Source: Planctomicrobium sp.
GTDB taxonomy: Bacteria; Planctomycetota; Planctomycetia; Planctomycetales; Planctomycetaceae
Direction of reading: 5' to 3'
Length of the DNA: 8,181 bases
NCBI GenBank assembly: GCA_029259835.1
Contig: JAJDEL010000345.1
Location: forward strand, 1-8,181
Shown: one piece after another, positions 5,205 to 8,181 of the stretch
Layout of the letters: each line of letters starts with the position of its first letter
How positions within the stretch are numbered: the first letter of the stretch is position 1
Program-made: the position numbers and the translations under genes
Notes under the pieces: model-generated
Seen by the model: the letters and a program-made list of their open reading frames with translations, nothing else
Database searches by the model: none
What the model was told of the DNA's origin: nothing

Positions 5205-8181
5205 GGCTCGAATGAACAAGACGCGGAGTGACATTTCGTGAAGGTGGACCTCAACGAGTTCACTCAATATCGGAATCGATTTCTGATACATCGATTGCTC
5301 ATGTAGATATTGCACGAGCGTCCGCGTTCCAGAATCGTCCAGTAGACCGCGCTTGCGTGAATTCATCAAGATGTCAATCGCTCGGCTGTGACGGCTTAAG
5401 CCTTGGTAAAGGTAGTTTGCGATGTAGAAAATTGTACGAGGAGACTCTTGCCGCTCTCGCAATACATCTTCAGCAACTCGGTTGAAGTCACCAGCCTTCT
5501 CTCTCCAGAAGTAACTGTAATCGTCGTGGTAGCACGCGGAATTTCGACTCGTATGGTTGACGAGTTCTTTTCGCAGTTCAGACAGCGCGATGAGCAATAA
5601 TCGGCCCTCCAGGTTTTTTAGACGTTCATTTCCCTTCGCACCAATTGCAGCTTCATGACGATACTGAGCAAGGTGCCAACCGTGTTGTGCCCACGGATCC
5701 TGGGAGCCATACCTCAACTTGGCAGGGTAGACTTCGTAATGATCCAACATGAATTCGAGTGCATCAGCAGGACCCAATCGCGAACGAAGAATCCCTGCCA
5801 GCTGATTCACTGCGTTCGAATGTCGGTTATTGATCGGCTGATTCAGTTCCGGAAATGTTTTTTTAGCAAACTGCCATAACCGTTTTTTTGCGGATGCTTC
5901 ATCGCAAAGACGATTGCTCATCGCGTGGTTAAAAGTATTTCCGATTCGAATCACGGACTGATATCGCCGGTTGACATCTTTGGTTGCAGCGAGATCAATC
6001 AGCCGGTCAATCATGTTGTTGAAGAGCGTGTTCTTCTCGCCGAGAGAAACACGAGCATGGTTGTTCAATGCCGAATCGTACAGCTGACTGAGGTGATCTT
6101 CGTACGTGTTTTTCTGATTTTCTTCCTGAAGGGCATCGCGATGTTTAATGACATACGCCTCCGCCTTTGCGTGAGCTTGATTTTGTTGCAGCAGAGAAGA
6201 ATACGTCGTCACAAAATCATTCATGCTATAAGGAACCAGCCCATCGCTTCGCTGGGTCACTTCGCTCAAGGCAACTTCCAGCAATTGAATCGCCTCATCC
6301 TTGCGGTTGTAGTGCGAGAACAGCAATTGGCACCGCGCGATCGCAATCCGCCCACGTTCATGACTGCCGACTTTGGCAGCTTCGTAGAGTTCCTGTAATT
6401 GCTTGAGTTGCAGATCCGCGAGCGGTTGCAGAACGGTTTTGTTTTTCGTGTTCGTGATCCCACCTAGACTTTCCAGGAATCTCGCATAGTCCAGCGGTTC
6501 ACCTTCTTCCCAGTCGCGATCAAAGGCGCGCCGCAATGCAGCAATCGCTTTCTTCGCATGTGGACCTGGTTGGTTGAGGACTTCCGCTGACTTGAATTCA
6601 ATCATTGCTTCGATGAGGTCCAGCGCCCGCGAGTCCAAAGTTAGTGAACGCTTATTCGGGTCGGCACCGCGAGGAACTTCCCCAGCTTGGATTCGTTTTC
6701 GCAAGTCATAGATATGTTCCAGTAGTTTGTCCGCTGTCGCTTCTTTGCGAACTTCGTTCAGGATTGAACTTCGAAACTGCCGCAGAGAGTTGTACGCCTT
6801 GTTGCGTGTGCGGCCCAGCATTGTTTCTGGAACAGCTTCAAGGACTCGGAAGTCACGCGTCGCGGTGTAGAGGTTACGGAATGTCGAATAATGTCGCTCC
6901 GGTTGGGTCGTCTTGGCATAGAGAGCCTTCAGTGCAATGAAGGTTTCTTCATTGAGTTCGTGCGGACCTCCGCCTGAGCGAATACTGTTTGACTGCTGAT
7001 TCAAATAGTTGGCGATGTTCCACTCGGTCTGACTCTGCATCGCACTCACGCGGCTGGCATCGTATTTCTCTCGCTGATCCAGTACGAGATACCAGTTTGC
7101 CAGAGTCGTGAAGTCAGTCGCGCTTAACTCACCTTTTTTCTCAATTGCCATAAAGATTTCAACCGCCGCTTCGATGTCTCCTCGTTCCGCTGCAAGGAGC
7201 GCCAGGGACCGTTGCCAGGTCGAATTCCATTTCTCTGTACGAATCCAAGTCTCAAGTTGCTGTGTCAACTCGTCCGGACGGTCAAAGAGAATCAGCAGTT
7301 TGTACTTCAAGAGTTTCCATGATCGAGATAAATCAATATCTTCTTCACGGCCTTCCTCTTTCAACTTTCCTCGCAGTTTTCGAGAGGTCTCTTCGCTATT
7401 GGTAATTGACGCATCGACGTAGTTCAGGACTTTCTCAACGTGTTGTTTCGAAGCATTCTTTCGTGCCGCAATATTGATGATGATATGAAACGCCCGCTCT
7501 CGAATCAGTTCCTGCTGCACATCAGTTGCGATTTCTTCTAAGGTTCGTTCGGCGTCGAGATCAATGACGGGCGGTGTCTCCCCGACGAGAGCCCAGCACT
7601 CTTTGAAGAGTTGATTACGCTTGCGGTCGAGTTGAACATCAATGCGAATACGCTCCAGTTGCAACCAGGGGATCATCTCTGGATGAGTCGCGATAATCGA
7701 TTCGGCAGTGTTGACGAGTCGCTCTACTAAGCCGGTGCGGGCGTTGACCACAATTGCCGCCTGTTTTTCGGCGAGTTCGGTGCGTGTCAGTTCATCTGTT
7801 TTGCCTTCGTCTTGCAGTTCGGTTCGGGCTGCGGCGATGCGGTTTGAGAGCATCTTGTCAATCAGTGGATAAAGCTGCGGCACGAGCATCGCAACGCGCT
7901 GCGGTGCAAGTTCCGACTCCGTTAATGTTGGCAATAACGCAAACGCTTCCGCTTCAATCTCTTCCGTCCAACTTTGGCTTTGCAAAGTGTTGAACAGTTT
8001 CATTCGGTAACCCGGCACATATTCCTTCGGTCCTTCTGCGACAAGACGGCGCAAAAACGGTAAGTGCCGGTCCCTCAGCTTTTCGCTGTAGATGAGAATC
8101 AACTGATCCGAAAGTTGATTCTGTTCGGCGGCTTTCTCTGTTGATTCCCAGCGATTCAAGATTTTGTCCGCGATGGTTGTC
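5202..8181 (-). CDS. Large TPR/alpha-solenoid repeat protein, N-terminus outside window, ends at a premature TAG
   Basis: This is an open reading frame of 992 codons inside the window, then TAG. It is open through the right edge (…TIADKILNRWESTE), so the TTG at 8157-8159 is very unlikely to be the true start. The protein is rich in Leu, Ala, Glu and Arg, with repeated amphipathic helix pairs of TPR or TPR-like type. Examples are LALLAAERGDIEAAVEIFMA followed by LANWYLVLDQREKY, IARCQLLFSHYNRKDEAIQL, and near the end LVQYLHEQSMYQKSIPILSE. No membrane segment or catalytic motif is seen, and any signal peptide would lie beyond the window. Adding the 330 codons past the TAG gives at least 1,323 residues for the intact protein. 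Giant TPR proteins of this kind are frequent in planctomycetes, mostly without known function, and a scaffold role is only inferred. It converges on the ABC genes and need not be related to them. Confidence 0.85.
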   Translation of the reverse strand, partial: TTIADKILNRWESTEKAAEQNQLSDQLILIYSEKLRDRHLPFLRRLVAEGPKEYVPGYRMKLFNTLQSQSWTEEIEAEAFALLPTLTESELAPQRVAMLVPQLYPLIDKMLSNRIAAARTELQDEGKTDELTRTELAEKQAAIVVNARTGLVERLVNTAESIIATHPEMIPWLQLERIRIDVQLDRKRNQLFKECWALVGETPPVIDLDAERTLEEIATDVQQELIRERAFHIIINIAARKNASKQHVEKVLNYVDASITNSEETSRKLRGKLKEEGREEDIDLSRSWKLLKYKLLILFDRPDELTQQLETWIRTEKWNSTWQRSLALLAAERGDIEAAVEIFMAIEKKGELSATDFTTLANWYLVLDQREKYDASRVSAMQSQTEWNIANYLNQQSNSIRSGGGPHELNEETFIALKALYAKTTQPERHYSTFRNLYTATRDFRVLEAVPETMLGRTRNKAYNSLRQFRSSILNEVRKEATADKLLEHIYDLRKRIQAGEVPRGADPNKRSLTLDSRALDLIEAMIEFKSAEVLNQPGPHAKKAIAALRRAFDRDWEEGEPLDYARFLESLGGITNTKNKTVLQPLADLQLKQLQELYEAAKVGSHERGRIAIARCQLLFSHYNRKDEAIQLLEVALSEVTQRSDGLVPYSMNDFVTTYSSLLQQNQAHAKAEAYVIKHRDALQEENQKNTYEDHLSQLYDSALNNHARVSLGEKNTLFNNMIDRLIDLAATKDVNRRYQSVIRIGNTFNHAMSNRLCDEASAKKRLWQFAKKTFPELNQPINNRHSNAVNQLAGILRSRLGPADALEFMLDHYEVYPAKLRYGSQDPWAQHGWHLAQYRHEAAIGAKGNERLKNLEGRLLLIALSELRKELVNHTSRNSACYHDDYSYFWREKAGDFNRVAEDVLRERQESPRTIFYIANYLYQGLSRHSRAIDILMNSRKRGLLDDSGTRTLVQYLHEQSMYQKSIPILSELVEVHLHEMSLRVLFIRA

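Noticed and set aside
5072..5263. A different minus-strand frame bridging the TAG at 5202, which would imply a frameshift instead of a nonsense codon
   Set aside because: The TPR pattern and the frame before and after the TAG are identical, so no frameshift is needed. The alternative frame reads as unstructured Ser/Thr/Arg-rich sequence.
5925..6398. 157-codon plus-strand frame with a hydrophobic stretch, opposite the TPR gene
   Set aside because: It lies wholly antisense to a strongly coding TPR frame, and its composition fits the complement of helical repeats rather than a real gene.
1..8181. CRISPR array, insertion sequence, tRNA or rRNA
   Set aside because: No regularly spaced direct repeats, transposase-like frames, terminal inverted repeats or RNA-gene signatures were seen on either strand.

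Overview
The window looks like chromosomal DNA from a planctomycete-type bacterium. This is an inference from three things: moderate GC content, an FtsX/MacB permease with a separate ATPase, and a very long soluble tetratricopeptide (TPR) protein of the kind common in that phylum. No rRNA or other taxonomic marker is present, so the assignment is tentative.

Layout. The plus strand, bases 1-4159, carries two ABC-transporter units in a row. The first is MacB-like: the last 17 residues of a probable ATPase (ending at 56) are followed by a complete 455-residue MacB/FtsX-type permease (147-1514). A 189-base gap without a supported gene follows. The second unit is an ABC-2/EcsA-CcmA-like ATPase starting at TTG (1704-2474), overlapping by four bases a 562-residue polytopic membrane protein (2471-4159), which is its probable permease. 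Together they suggest one MacB-like exporter or mechanotransmission complex and one ABC exporter of unknown substrate.

The minus strand, bases 8181 down to 4209, holds one very long TPR-rich reading frame that enters from beyond the right edge. It is interrupted by a single in-frame TAG at 5202-5204. The frame continues unchanged for 330 more codons with clear TPR repeats. That continuation contains no ATG, so it is best read as the C-terminal part of the same gene. The TAG sits where TPR repeats normally have tyrosine, which fits a one-base nonsense change, a sequencing error or readthrough.

The two strands converge at 4160-4208, where a perfect 11-bp inverted repeat probably ends transcription. 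A related copy of the same palindrome lies at 88-110, just after the partial ATPase gene, suggesting a dispersed REP-like element. No mobile element, CRISPR array, tRNA or rRNA was seen. The main items for follow-up are the interrupted TPR gene and the shared palindrome; neither amounts to a clearly new system.
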